Positions 47,760 to 60,285 of a DNA stretch of 64,000 nucleotides are shown here, piece after piece. Where the stretch lies: NCBI GenBank assembly GCA_916700875.1, contig CAKAKS010000038.1:9837719-9901718 (forward strand), in the 5' to 3' direction. Made by a program: the position numbers and the translations under genes. The notes beneath the pieces were generated by a model, which was not told the origin of the DNA, did no database searches, and saw nothing but the letters and a program-made list of their open reading frames with translations. The stretch is from Sebastes aleutianus. Lineage: Eukaryota; Chordata; Actinopteri; Perciformes; Sebastidae. The first letter of the stretch is position 1. Each line of letters begins with the position of its first letter.

Positions 47760-49285
47760 GAAAGATGCTGAAACCAAGACACCATAAATATCAGTATCAG
47801 CAAACGTTTAAACGCCACTTCATGCCATTATTGACTGAAGAGATTCATGCATCCAGATCATTTTGAACACAGCAATTGCAATCAGACAATCACTGCAAAT
47901 AACTACAGGCGAGAGAACAAAATCTGCACTAATGACAGCACAATATTTACAAGAATCTTGTTATGTAACAACCTGCTTTGATTGTGGTTTGCACGAAATC
48001 AAGCTAAAAACTTACAAAAACAGCTGCTCTCAGTATTCCCACTGTGGAATTCATGAGTAAACATGCAACATAATAAGAATGCCTTTTTCCCCTCGAAGTA
48101 AAAGTTGCAACACTAGTCATTGTAGTACTACTGGTATGATAATTATAACACACTTTCAATACAAATTTGACTATACCAGTGAGACAAAGGCCTCTGAACA
48201 ACAATTTACGGAACTAAAACCCATTGAGACAGATGCAAAAATTAATTGGGCAGCCCTGATTAGTCTGAGAAATAGAGTTTCAGCTGAGCTGCTGTACCTC
48301 TTGACCCTAATTACAGCTTTGCAGGCGCAAGAACAGCAAATTGTCCTCTGTAGTGCAGAATAAGAGCTCTTGGGCAGCCGTTTTATAACACCTTCAAAGA
48401 TGTGGAGTGAGACTCCAGAGCTTGTCTACGTGATGGCACAGCGTACACACAGATTTACACCCGACGTCTGCGTAGTCCATGAAGTGTTGACTGACTGCTC
48501 TCTCGTCCTGCTGTTATCTGTTTGATTGTGGCGGTGATGTTCTTGTCAAGCAGAGCGAGGGGGGTTCTGGGATTGAAAGACTGAATTTACGCTAAGCCTT
48601 TGTTGTCACTGTCATCATCATGCTTCATCTTTTTAAGCAGCCTTTTACAAGCGACTGCACAAGCTCTGTGTTTCAATGTGCATTATAGTACAGCTGCACA
48701 GCTCTACTCTATGAAATGGAGCAATCTAATAACTCCTACTCTCCAATATGTGTGCATATCTGACCTTAAATGCATTATTTCTCTTCATGATGGACAGTTG
48801 CACAGATTAGGATAAAAACAGCAGGTATAACCTACAACATCTACTGTAACCTATGCTCTTTAACATGGTTATTAACATGGAGCATCTTATAGGAATTTGT
48901 GTATTCTTACCTCCTGTAAACGGGTGTATGAGTAACTCCACAATGTGGTATAGTAACTATTCTACATATCAGTTTTAAAGAATGTTGTGATTTATTTGTG
49001 GATTCACTGACTGACTGTACTGTGATGCTGGACATTACTATTTAAGGAATGGGAATTCTATGTTTTCAATAATTTAAATGCCCTTATCCCTACATACGCA
49101 CTGTTGCCTCCAGCTAGTTTGAGCAGCAAAGTGTGTAGTGATACACCCTGCAGGGAAAAAGATGATGATAATAATTTATTAGTGTTATGGCTGCTTAGTT
49201 CTCTTCCATTTTATGGCATTGAAGGAGGAACAAGTTGGACTTCAGAAGTCGTCCTCATACTCATAATAACCATCATTACACTATG
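47760..49285. other. Unassigned segment
   Basis: No repeat family, exon or RNA gene recognised. Confidence 0.45.
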
Positions 49286-49289
49286 TTAA

Positions 49290-49805
49290 AGTGGACCGAT
49301 TATGCTTTGTGCTTTTTCCCTTTCCTTTAGGGTGTTACTGTATATAGTTTTTTGTGCATGTAAAGGGTCTGCAAAGTTACAAAGCCCAAAGTCCACACCA
49401 AAGAGTTACTCTCCCCCACAGAAACACTGCTCCTGAACTGACTGAAACGTCTTGATTCAAGTCCCGCCTTTTCTTCTGTAACGTAGTGATGTCACCAAGT
49501 AACACATTTGCATAACGGCTAGTTTGGCACGCCCTCAAACGAAACTAGTTAGAGCGGCGCTGGAGCGGAGTCCGAAGAGTTTGTTTTGGTTGGCCAATCA
49601 CAACAGAGCGGGCCAGCTGACCAATCAGAGCAGACTGGGCTTTAAAGGAGGGCGGGGCAGGAGCTCAAACAGAGCATTTCAGACAGAGGGTGAAAAGAGG
49701 TGCTGCAGCACAGCCGCTATGAGAAAAGTAAAGTGTTTTTTGAACATTAAAGCAAGAAACCCAAAATACAAGTATGCACCTGAAAATAAGCATAATAGGT
49801 CCTCT
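49290..49805 (+). mobile_element. Family P TTAA-flanked miniature element, copy 3
   Basis: TTAA at 49286-49289 and 49806-49809. Ends AGTGGACCGATTATGC and GCATAATAGGTCCTCT. Interior collinear with 11765-12303 (gtctgcaaagttac, gtcccgccttttcttc, gtgatgtcaccaagtaac, gctgcagcacagcc). Confidence 0.85.
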
Positions 49806-49809
49806 TTAA

Positions 49810-50699
49810 AAGACAATTTCATTTACAAGTTCACGCTAATTACACCATTGAATGCAGTAAAACGTTCTAATGCTTGCCAGTTGTGAAAAGATCCCATTAT
49901 TCTGCGAAGCCTTTTTGCAAATGTGACGAGGCAACAGGCCTCTCAGATAGAGCAGCCTATGTCCTTACGTAAGTGAAGCAAGCTTTGATTCATAAACCCT
50001 ATCTATAGAAATAAAATGTGAAAGAACATTTGGATCGGAAGTAAAACATTTGGTGCGCATGAAACAAACTGCATGCTGTTTTCTATCCTCATCTTTCCAC
50101 CTCTCAAATCTGAAGGGGAAGATTTTGAGTGAAGTATCTATTTAGTTTTTCTTGTATTTGTGCCAAAGATGGATGAATAAATACAATTTCACATAAAAGT
50201 GTGAAAAGAAATGATAATTTCTGTGTACCTATCAGCCATTCAAGCAGTCCATTTTGAGATGTTGAAATCAGCTCTACACTGAACACTGTGAAATGTGCAA
50301 ATGTGATAATTTCCTATTAATTAAAGGGGCAATTAGTGAGACTTTCACTGCCTCAGAGCACAAATGATGCTATTATCTGTTATTGGTTTACAGGATTACT
50401 ACAGAAACGGCTGAATTCATTCCATCTCTACTATATTTGCTGGTGTAACTTCAATAAAAGAGCTATTTGTGTATCCATGTGACTGTTGTTTTGCATTTAT
50501 GAATCAATTTTCCTCTCACAGCTTAAACATATTAGTTCTAAATTGACTCTCTCATCACAGATAAATTGATATAAACGTTACCTCTCCATAAGTATTGGTG
50601 GTGCATAGAGAGTTCAGCTGAGAAACACAAATGCTTTCTGGGTTCCTCTTAGGGATTAGGTCCAACCTCTCATGTAACAGTGAATGTATGTGAAGTGGA
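49810..50699. other. Unassigned segment
   Basis: 50320-50470 (aaaggggcaattagtgagac ... ttcaataaaagagc) may be an old repeat. Nothing else recognised. Confidence 0.4.
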
Positions 50700-50935
50700 G
50701 ATTTATGCTGTGTCTCAATTCGAATTCTTCCGTACTTACACTTACTTTTTTGAGTGCAGAATTGCGTTCACACTGAGAAGTATTGAAACATAAAGTGTAC
50801 TCTAAGTATCCATGTTGCACTCAAAAAAGTCAAAACGTTGAGTGTGGCATGAGGGACACTTCTCACCCTTAATGGTCGCCATCTTTGCTACGTAGCAGAA
50901 GGGGAGCTAAATGCTAATATCAGCATGCAAATAGT
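50700..50935. mobile_element. Fragment of a common fish repeat (tgtctcaattcg type)
   Basis: The text gtctcaattcgaattcttcc ... aagtgtactctaagtatcc ... tggtcgccatctttgctac resembles a widespread fish DNA element. Ends not defined. Confidence 0.45.
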
Positions 50936-51002
50936 CTCACAATAACAACAATCAGGTATAATGTTTACCATGTTCACCATCTTACTTTTGTGTGTTAGCA
51001 TC

Positions 51003-51502
51003 AGTGGGCAACTTCCGGGGTCTGAAAAGTGAAGCCAATGCAGAAGTGCCTTAAACTTGCATTCTCTCTAATAGCCAGCAGGGGGCGACTCCTCTGGTTG
51101 CAAAAAGAAGTCTGATTGTATAGAAGTCAATGAGAAAATGAGCCTACTTCTCACTTGATTTATTACCTCAGTAAACATTGTAAACATGAGTTTATGGTCT
51201 CAATCGCTAGTTTCAAGTCTTCTTCAATACAGCATGATGTTCATTTAGTAAATTATGTTCCCATTTAGAGTCAAATAGACCATAAAGCAGGGTGTGCTTT
51301 AGGGCGTGGCTACCTTGTGATTGACAGGTTGCTACCACGTCGTTGTCCGGTCTGGGTGTTGTCCTGTTTTCATCTTAGAACTCTAACCCTTTAAAGTGTG
51401 TTTTCAGTTCATGAAAGTTGGGTTGTACTTGCACCTTCTCGTGTCACTTCTGGTTGCAAAAACAAGTTGGCGACGGCCAAAAGCGAGGCTTCAAAACTAA
51501 AC
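51003..51502 (-). mobile_element. Family E element, copy 3, longest
   Basis: Inverse of the copies at 24545 and 27505 (gaagtgccttaaacttgc, catgagtttatggtctc, agtttcaagtcttcttc, gcatgatgttcatttagt). It extends further than either, to ttggcgacggccaaaagcg. Confidence 0.8.
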
Positions 51503-53440
51503 TAACATTTAGTAATTAGCATTAAAAACATCATACAACTAAGGTTGATAGGACAAATTTGACCTATGAAAAGTTAGAGGAACTCCAAAGTTATTTCAAT
51601 TCATCCTGAATGGGACATGAATGGGTGTACCAATTTTCAGGACAATCCATCCAAGAGTTGTTGAGATATTTCAGTCTATGTATTGTTTTCCTTTATGGAA
51701 TATTTGTGTCACATCAACTAAGAAACAGCAACATGGAAAGCCTTTGCTGGTTGCTCAAGTTCAGCGGTGATGGATAATTAATGATAAATGACTATTTGAA
51801 TTGACTAGTTTCATCTGTTGCAAAATATTTTCTTTTCCAAACTGTTCCCCCGCACGCCCTGATACCTCTGACTGCTCAGCTTTACTGAGCAAACAGCAGA
51901 AGAGACATCTCATATCAAAGCCCCCAGTAACATGTATTTCTCAGACATATAATCTCCAGAGAGACAGGGAGTTGAATCTAATCATACAAACTAAACGGTG
52001 TTACAACTTGACATGATTTAATAGGATAAATTGGCGAGTGTGAGCATAATAACTTACTTGAACTTCAATATTAGTAAAGATGTCACAACATGTACAGTAA
52101 ATTGTCTGCAGGTGCCAAGAGCACGTGTATTTATCTGACATTTAATCATGTTTGTGTTATTCCAACTTCTCTCTTTCTTCCTCCCTCTGTCTGTCTCATA
52201 TCTTATTTCAATTTATTTTATTCATTCTCCAGTGAATTAAAACACCCACAACTGTCACCTTTCTTGCACACTATCCACAACAGATATTAGATTTATCTGT
52301 TGAATTCAGCGAGGGAGAGTAGGAGGCATGCCGTGATCCCGTGGATGGCTCCAACATGTGCCGCAAAGAACCACGTGCAGCTCAGTAAGACCAAGGAGCT
52401 GGCCCGTGGATTCCCAACACAGCAAGTCGCCGCTGACGCCTGTCACCATCCGGGCCTAAGGAGGTGGGAGCAGATGATGCAGGGAGCTGCGATACTGTAC
52501 CTGGGGATGCACATCGACTACGTAAGCACCAAACAGGACCGTAGGGATTGTACAAGTCAGAGCAGAAAAAACTTTTTCTTCTTAAACTTTTCCCCTCCCA
52601 GGTCGTCTTATTTATTCAACACCAGGCTGTTGCGCTTGACACAATGCCTGTTGTGTTTGTAGAGGTCTGCTTTATAGGATGAAGCATGAGGTGTTCTGTC
52701 TCTGTGGAGCCTGGAAACATCCAAAGAAGCACAGAGGGGAGGAAAGTAAACTCCATCTCAGAAAACACCTCCTCGCCCACTCTGCTTAACCTGACGCAGC
52801 TACGGATCTCACCATCCGACTCGGCATTATTCCCCCTCAAAGTGCAACACGGGGCGATTTAAGTATTCCTTTGTGCCGTCAGATTGTGCAACACTTCCTG
52901 TACAGACAGCAGCCTCAGCTTAGTGAGGAGCTGCAGAGCATCTGCAGTGTATGTGTGAACAAGCATACAAGTTTAATTTGCATAAACCTTATGCAGAGTT
53001 TTTATGCATAATTGATTGAATAATAAATATCTGCACATTGCACATCTATACTGTACATATACTATACATTTAGATGTGGATAGGAGCACATTTTAATCTG
53101 TTAACAATGCATATGTCTGCCTTAGTAAATCCTCTCATAGTGACCTTGCTTCTGCTGCAGTACATCACACCGCATGTATTCATTCACTCAGCTGCTTCTC
53201 TTCTAAGTTAATTCCTTCTCTTTTGACCTCTTCAATTTCTTTCTGATCTTTCCAGCAGCACAGATCCCTCAAAAAGAGTAATAAGTAATAATAATTTCAT
53301 TCTGCTATGAAAGCTCTTTGGCCATAATAATATTGCAAATTTTCTCAAATGCATTCAAAAGTGTGGTAAAATGATTGCAAGTTAACTCTGGAGTCCCTAA
53401 AATCTATGCACAAATATGACTTCCTTCTTAACCAGCTTCG
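51503..53440. other. Segment with a GC-rich open stretch
   Basis: 52310-52523 is open on the plus strand and ends at a GTAAGC donor-like site. See findings. No repeat family recognised in the rest. Confidence 0.4.
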
Positions 53441-53458
53441 ACACACACACACACACAC
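53441..53458. repeat. AC microsatellite
   Basis: (AC)9 followed by atgcacacacaa. Confidence 0.95.
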
Positions 53459-53830
53459 ATGCACACACAATATAGCTAAGTATCCATGTGCCTGTGTGTG
53501 CAGATGTCTCTTCAATAAAAGGCTGTGAAATTGAGAGAGGGGAGGAGGGCTGCACCACGAGAGGAATACAAAAGACGAGGACAACCGGAAGTTCTGCTAC
53601 TCCCAGTTCAGCCTGAGAGGGGCAGGAGAGAGCTGGAGATGACCTCTCTGGAGCACACCGGCTGAGGAAAGTACCGGCTGTGAGGTTACTAAAGGACATC
53701 CCAGCTGTTTAGTCATACAACTACAATTCAGGCAATGATTCTACAAGTTTCTTCTGGTTCCTCTAAACACTCATATGACTGTCAGCCTGTAATTAAGCAG
53801 ACACATAATGCAAAACAATGTTAAGCCTAT

Positions 53831-53866
53831 TATGTATGTATGTATGTATGTATGTATGTATGTATG
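53831..53866. repeat. TATG microsatellite
   Basis: Nine copies of TATG. Confidence 0.95.
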
Positions 53867-54334
53867 CAATGCAGTAAAACTTTTTCATGCAGTTTCCATA
53901 GTACTTTGTCCCCACTCTGCACATGTGTATATATATGTATATATATGTAAAGACACGTGCAAACAAGTACTACACGCCGGAAGTTTCTGCGTAAGACCTT
54001 CACCCTGTGACGCAGATCTCTCTCCATATTGAGGATGACATCAATACTTTCAAGTCACACACTGGTCTGACAGTGATTCATCACATCAAGGTCTTCTCAA
54101 TAATCACAACGGAGACAAGTAAAAACTAGATTAAAGCTGTCTTTCAGCTCAATACGCTACTTTCAATAGCCTCCAGCAGTTCTGTACTGCTCTAGTAGTC
54201 CATCAAACTGGTCTATAACAATTAACTGAACAAAACTGTTTAAACAACTTTTATGGATCTGAATAAATGTTTAATGTTTATGGTATCATTGCAGATAGCA
54301 GAAATATTACCTATTACCTACTACTATTTGCCAG
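53867..54334. other. Unassigned segment
   Basis: Nothing recognised beyond a short TA/TATG run near 53930. Confidence 0.45.
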
Positions 54335-54338
54335 TTAA

Positions 54339-54641
54339 AGGTGCTCTATACGATATACGGAGCATTAATATAGCAGCAAACAACTATTTTCTATGTAAAG
54401 ATATAGAGGAGTAATGTCTACCTGAGCAGACAATGAAGTCACTCTCCCTCTGTGTGTGTTGTAATCCGAGTTTCTCTGTGCTTTGTTTACATAGCCGGCC
54501 GGCCGCACATGCCTATTAGTGCATGTTTGTCCATGTGACAATACCCCAGTGCTGTTAGCTGCAAGCTTCCGGGTCAGCTGTCTCCTTGTTGAGAGCCGTG
54601 GGGAGGCTATAGAAATGCTCCCATTCTTGCATTTAGCACCT
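54339..54641 (+). mobile_element. Family D TTAA-flanked miniature element, copy 3
   Basis: TTAA at 54335-54338 and 54642-54645. Ends AGGTGCTCTATACG and TTGCATTTAGCACCT. Includes gaggagtaatgtctacctga and gccggccggccgcac. Confidence 0.85.
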
Positions 54642-54667
54642 TTAATGTAAAATTAAAGTAAAATTAA

Positions 54668-55314
54668 AGGTGCAGTGTGTAGGATTTGGCAGCATCTGGC
54701 AGCAAGGTTGCAGATTGCAATCAATGCAGATGTTTCCCGTGTGCCAAGCGTGTAGGAGAACTGCGGTGGCTGACGTAAATGATCCTCTCTAGAGCCAGTG
54801 TTTAGTTTGTCCATTCTGGGCAGACTGTAGAAACATGGCGGCCAACTTCATGAAGAAGAGCTGCTCCCTATGTACATGCGGCTGTGGCTCAGAGGGTAGA
54901 GCATGTCATCCACCAATCGAAAGGTCAGTGGTTCGATCCCCGGCTCCTCCGGTCATGAGTCGAAGTGTCCTTCAGCAAGACACACAAATTGCTCCCGAAG
55001 GCTGTGCCATCGGTGTGTGAATGAGTATTTAGATCAGATCCTGACGGGCAACGTTGGCAACATTGCATGGCAGCCTCTGCTATCAGTGTATGAATGTGTG
55101 TGTGAATGCTGACATGTAATGTAAAGCGCTTTGAGTGGTCGGAAGACTAGAAAAATGCTGTATAAACGCAAGTCCATTTACCATAAACGGCTCATTCTAA
55201 GGTAACAAAAATACAACGATTCTTATTTTCAGGTGATTATACACTCAAGAAAACCTGCTTATTAATTTTTATATTTCATTTCTGCCAATAGATCCATCTA
55301 AATGTTACACTCCT
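54668..55314 (-). mobile_element. Family C element, copy 3, split by a SINE
   Basis: TTAA at 54664-54667 and 55315-55318. Left end AGGTGCAGTGTGTAGG, right end atgttacactcct. Inverse of 47279-47755 (ttacgt and gagccagtgttt near the left; ttattttcaggtgattata near the right). The middle is occupied by the SINE at 54876-55185. Confidence 0.8.
54876..55185 (+). mobile_element. tRNA-derived SINE
   Basis: The head is tRNA-like, with A box TGGCTCAGAGGG (54885-54896) and B box GGTTCGATCCC (54930-54940), 33 bases apart. The body includes cggctcctccggtcatg and tgtccttcagcaagacac. The tail is gtaaagcgctttgagtgg ... gtataaacgcaagtcc, which resembles the 3' end of L2-type LINEs, the presumed mobilising partner. 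It is too diverged at the acceptor-stem position to be a functional tRNA gene. Confidence 0.85.
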
Positions 55315-55318
55315 TTAA

Positions 55319-56550
55319 ATGTGCCTGGATTGTTACACTCTTTTAGTAACAAAGGCCTCTTTCCCTGCATATAAACAAAGCTGGTTTTAGCTTAAGAGGG
55401 AGGAAACAGTGAGGGGGAGTGAGTGTGTGATGGTGGTGAGTGTGTAAGGCTGCTCCATCTTTGCGTGGGGGTGAGTGACAGTTTTTCGTTGGTTGGGCGG
55501 TCCAGTAGGTGGGAATCATTTTTAGCCCGGGAGCTTCGTGCCTCAGACCTGCCCGTTCCACAGCCTACACCGAGGGCTCCGGGTGGGAGTGGACGGTGTG
55601 TCAGCGGTTACTCATACTACTTCTTGTAGCGGTGGATCAATAAGCAAATAGAAACATGACTTGTCTTTTGTCTTATTTTACAAACCCGTGTTCTGATTCC
55701 CCCACACACGCATTGTATCTCCTGCTATAAAGTGGTGATATCACAGTGGGCTGATGGCAGCGGTAATGTTTGTATTATTAGTGGTAGTGTGGGGATTAAA
55801 CTGTCTGGTGCTTTGGCACATTGTTACAGTTGGTACTGAGTATTACTTATCTGTGCCACTTAGAAGAACATCACAGGAGTAAACACTGAGATAACGAGCT
55901 ATTCCGCTGCAGAGGCAGTGGCATTACAGCCTCATAAAAAGAGGGAGATCAAGGAGCAGGGGAACACAAACTGTGCAGCAGGCTGGAACAAAGTTGTTTG
56001 TTGTTGTTGTCAGGACATCACAGTACTGTACATGTGACAAAGCAATCTCAGGCCAAGGTCGATTTAGCTGCTGTTCTGGAAGCCTCGATCATATTAGATG
56101 TTATAATAGATGAATTTCCATGTTGCCTCGCACTTTAATGACTCCTCGTCCATGCTGCCTTCAAAGCTGAGACTGAAAGTTCATTTTTTACAAAATAACC
56201 ACCATTCAGTAGCTGTTTTGAGCTTTCAATTATAACACAAAAGCGAATAATCGAAAACTCCACAACAGCCACTAAATGGACCTTGCGCGTGGGATTGTTC
56301 TGTCACATGTAGTGCTGTGTGTGAGAGGAACGAGGTCATCAATTTCAAGTGATGCACGTCTTTTAAAGTGAGTTTGCATGCACTTGAAAATGCAGTCAAA
56401 CATGTATAGGTAAGCCAACTAATCCTTTAACACCATAATTTGTCTTTGTGTGAATGTCACAATTTGCACAACTGAGATGCAGTAGATCAGTCGACTGCCA
56501 CAGTCACGTTCCATATATAGTGTGAACACAATGTGGCTTGTTTAAAAGAT
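55319..56550. other. Unassigned segment
   Basis: 55380-55640 is GC-richer (gtgagtgtgtgatggtgg ... gggtgggagtggacggtg) and might be the edge of a retroelement; no frame or end confirms it. Confidence 0.4.
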
Positions 56551-57112
56551 TAGGGGTGTCAATCGATGTACCTTAAAGGGAGATTTGCCAAGTATTTAAT
56601 ACCCTTATCAACATGGGAGTGGGCAAATATACTTGCTTTATGCAAATGTATGTATATATTTATATTGGAAATCAATTAACAACACAAAACAATGACAAAT
56701 ATTGTCCAGAAACCCTCACAGGTACTGTGTTTAGCACTAAAATATGCTCAAATCATAACATGGCAAACTGCAGCCCAACAGGCAACAACAGTTGTCAGTG
56801 TGCTGACTTGACTATGACTTGCCCCAAACTGCATGTGATTATCATAAAGTGGGTATGTCTGTAAAGGGGAGACTCGTGGGTACCCATAGAACCCATTTTC
56901 ATTCACATATCTTGAGGTCAGAGGTCAAGGGACCCCTTTGAAAATGGCCATGCCAGTTTTTCCTCGCCAAACTTTAGCGTAAGTTTGGAGCGTTATTTAG
57001 CCTCCTTTGCGATAAGCTAGTATGACATGGTTGGTATCAATGGATTCCTTTGGTTTTCTAGTTTCATATGATGCCGGTTTCTTCAAGTTGTGTTAATGCG
57101 TTAAAGTTAATT
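56551..57112 (+). mobile_element. Family G element, copy 2, with a deletion near the left end
   Basis: It starts TAGGGGTGTCAATCG, then jumps to atgtaccttaaagggag. It continues ccagaaaccctcacaggtac, tgacttgccccaaactgc, ggtacccatagaacc and ggtcagaggtcaaggga. Confidence 0.85.
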
Positions 57113-57649
57113 GGAAAATAATTGCATGTTTATTGGCAGTAAAGCGTAAAAGAACACACTTCACATTTGAGGTAGGTGTACATAAGTTTGACTCTAGAAG
57201 AGATACAAGTTGACTGATTTATACACACAAGAGGAAACCCGAGAGAATAAAGCAATACTCTTTTTTTTAAATTCATATTGGTTCTCTGCCATTACATAAT
57301 GGGAAATTAGCCCGAAGATCTAGTTTCCTTTCTGTCCATATTTTGAGAAGTTGCACAGTGAGTGTTTTCACTGGGAACACTGTGCCAACTTTGGGGCTTA
57401 GGAACAATGGCAGGATGACCCATGTGTTTCCAGAGCATATGGGAGTCATAAGTTCATGAAGCAAGTGTTATAAACAAACATGTTTCAGTTCACATGGGTT
57501 CTGACAGCTAAAAATCAGCTTAATAGTTCTGTCAACGTGTCCACAACTAATTCATTTTCATGTTGGACATATTGATTTTTGCAACTGGAAGAGATTTTTT
57601 AACAGATGTTTGTTCCTGTGGAGAAAAAACATATTATTACTTAAAACTA
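57113..57649. other. Unassigned segment
   Basis: No repeat family or exon recognised. Confidence 0.45.
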
Positions 57650-58811
57650 TTTAAAGCTGCACTTATAATTTTTTTATTTTAACAATAGATCAAATAACTA
57701 TGTGTAAAGTGAACGGAGTCACTGTAGTGTTGAACCAACCCTGTCTGCCAAAATGACATTCTCAAACAACTAAACTGAATTCTCAATTACGTTTGGAGGG
57801 AAACGTATATGTTAGGTATGTAACGTAGGCCGCAGCAAGTTCAACAAGCGACGTGCAAAGCAGTTGTAAAAAGTGAGAAAGTCCACTACGGGCGAGTGGA
57901 AGGGGTGATGGATGGGTCAAACAAACATAGGACTAAATCAACGTTTTTTTTAACTTGTTTTGTTTCAATTTTTAACGTTAACTACGTGACCATAATCCAG
58001 AAGAAAATACATTTCCCTCTCAACATAATTGAGAATGCAGTTTAGTTGTATGGGGATGCAATTTTGTAGAAGACAGGGTTGCGATGAACCCGCGGAGAAT
58101 TGTTGCCCGACTCTATCGAGTGTTTTTAGTATCTTTCAGTTCATTGATTTGGTTTTACAGCCCACTTTTCAATCTCACTTTCCTCATCAATCAAGCAAAT
58201 GACAGACAGACAGATCAGCGACTAGCTCAGAAGTTGGTGGAGACCAAACCAGAGCTAAAATGTGAATGAATAGTAATCTGTGGCCAGAAACATGACAAAA
58301 AATATATCCTAATGTAGCCCTGTACCTGCTGAATGTGAAACGCAACTGTCTCTTAATTTTATACGGTTTTATAAGGTATTTATTATACGTCAATGTTTTT
58401 TCAGCTGCAGTCAATATCCATTGTGCTCCATTTAGAACGAACAACAGTATATTACTATAATACATGTATGGGTTGAATAACAAGTATGATATGAGCAGAA
58501 TAAACAAAACGAGAAAGTTCACTACGGGTGGGCGGGAGGGGTGATGGATGGGTCAAACAAACAGAGGACTTTCCCCTCGAAACGTTAAAAGGCAACGTTC
58601 ACTTTTTTAAAAATAGTTTAGTTCTGTTTTTGTTTTGTTTTGTTTCTATTTACAACGTTAACCACATGTTTAAATCGGTGACCATAATCCAGATGAAAAT
58701 ACATCCCTAATAGTCCATGGTGCTCAATTTAGACCAAACAACAACATTTCCATTACTGTAATACAAGTCTAGGTTGAATAACAAGCATCATATGAGCAAA
58801 ATAAACAAAAA
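57650..58811 (+). repeat. Family M element with a partial tandem duplication
   Basis: It starts ttaaagctgcacttataat. The block gagaaagt-cactacgggcg ... tgatggatgggtcaaacaaac occurs at 57877 and 58509. The block gtgctc-atttaga-c-aacaac ... ataagcat-atatgagca-aataaac occurs at 58421 and 58719, about 298 bp apart. Confidence 0.65.
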
Positions 58812-59634
58812 AACTCAAATAGAAATACATTAACTCTTGCATATTACATAAAGAAACAACAGTAAGTAATTTGAGTTCACAACATGCTGTTTAATGTCTA
58901 TTTAAACTGTTGCAAGCACTCCCTGTCCTCTTGTTTTTCTGGTTTTATGTTTGAAATGGCGAATCAAGCAAAAATAGCTTTCAAATTATGGGCACCACTT
59001 TGTATTTCAATTTTCAGAGCACAATCAATTATGTTACATCTATCTTGGCTGAGATTGATGCTAAATGAAAAGAATTACAGATGTCAGTCCGGCTAGTGCT
59101 TCTATAAGTGGCTCAATCAATCAGTTTTTCAATGTCAAATTGTGGTGATATATACAGACTATTTTCTTCAAATAAGAGCTCCCTATGTTGGTAATTGGAT
59201 GTCATGATTTTGAAAACCTTCTCCCATAAAACCTGGTTTGGTAAATGAACTCTATTTTTTGCTCCGTCGTAGCTATGGCAGTTACCTGAACTGAAACTCA
59301 AGGACTGTCGTCACCGAGCAAGACCTTTCTGTTTCTTCCTAGAATAGTGATTTAATGATAGACGGTTTATTCTCAAATCTAAAAACATATAAACATGTAC
59401 TGGTTCTCATCAAAAGCTGAAAAAAGACTAACAGACCTCTTTTTTTCCGCCTCTCAGGAATATGATCAAAGCCATTGGATTTGAACTAAAAATATATGAA
59501 TCTGGTAGGCAAATTGTTTATGATGCCTTGGGTATCCTATCGGGATCAAAGTGTAATTTGCTGGTGGACACATAGTAGTAGAATAAACAATGTGAGTCAC
59601 AGAGACTTCAGTTTGCTGCTGGACCATCGGTATA
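58812..59634. other. Unassigned segment
   Basis: No repeat family or exon recognised. Confidence 0.45.
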
Positions 59635-60285
59635 GCACAAATGGGACAGGCCAATAGGAATTGGGTCGTGACTACAAGGTAAACCACGAGTAGGGAAACT
59701 CTCGCAAGATTGTTAAGGTTAGGCATTGTTCTTGAATAGTTAAGGTTAGGCGTTGACCTCTAATAGTTAAGGTTAGGCATTGATTTGGAATAGTTAAGAT
59801 TAGGCATTGACCCTGAATAGTCAAGGTTAGGCATTGATCTGGAATAGTTAAGGTTAGGCATTAACATTGAATAGTTAAGGTTAGGCATTAACATTGAAAA
59901 GTTAAGGTTAGGCGTTGACCTCTAATAGTTAAGGTAAGGCATTGATCTGGAATAGTTAAGGTTAGGCATTGATCTTGAATAGTTAAGGTTAGGCATTGAT
60001 CTGGAATAGTTAAGGTTAGGCATTGACCTGGAATAGTTAAGGTTAGGCATTGACCTTGAATAGTTAAGGTTAGGCAATGACCTTGAATAGTTAAGGTTAG
60101 GCATTGACTTGGAATAGCGAAGGTTAGGCATTGATCTTGAATAGTTAAGGTTAGGCATTGACCTTGAATAATTAAGGTTAGGATATGGTGTCAGGGAGCG
60201 AGTCTTGCGAGAGTTTTTGTACGTTTTTGCCCGATTGCGCAATTTGCGGGTTACCTTCTAGACACAACCTAGGAATTGTTCAGAA
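59635..60285. mobile_element. Inverted-repeat element with a minisatellite core
   Basis: Left flank 59640-59710 and right flank 60184-60282 are inverted relatives (aaactctcgcaaga / tcttgcgagagttt; acaaggtaaacc / gggttaccttct; ccaataggaatt / aggaattgtt). They enclose the 27-bp minisatellite at 59711-60183. Confidence 0.75.
59711..60183. repeat. 27-bp minisatellite, about 17 units
   Basis: The unit is about GTTAAGGTTAGGCATTGA plus ycttgaata. A 27-base period keeps frame, so the minus strand reads repeated NYSRSMPNL (frame 59922-60242). That frame is a by-product of the period rather than evidence of a gene. Confidence 0.95.

Noticed and set aside
54876..54950. Possible tRNA gene
   Set aside because: A and B boxes are present, but the sequence continues into a SINE body and L2-like tail and cannot form a proper acceptor stem.
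59922..60242. 106-codon repeat protein on the minus strand
   Set aside because: It exists because the minisatellite period is a multiple of three; no homologous domain or gene context.
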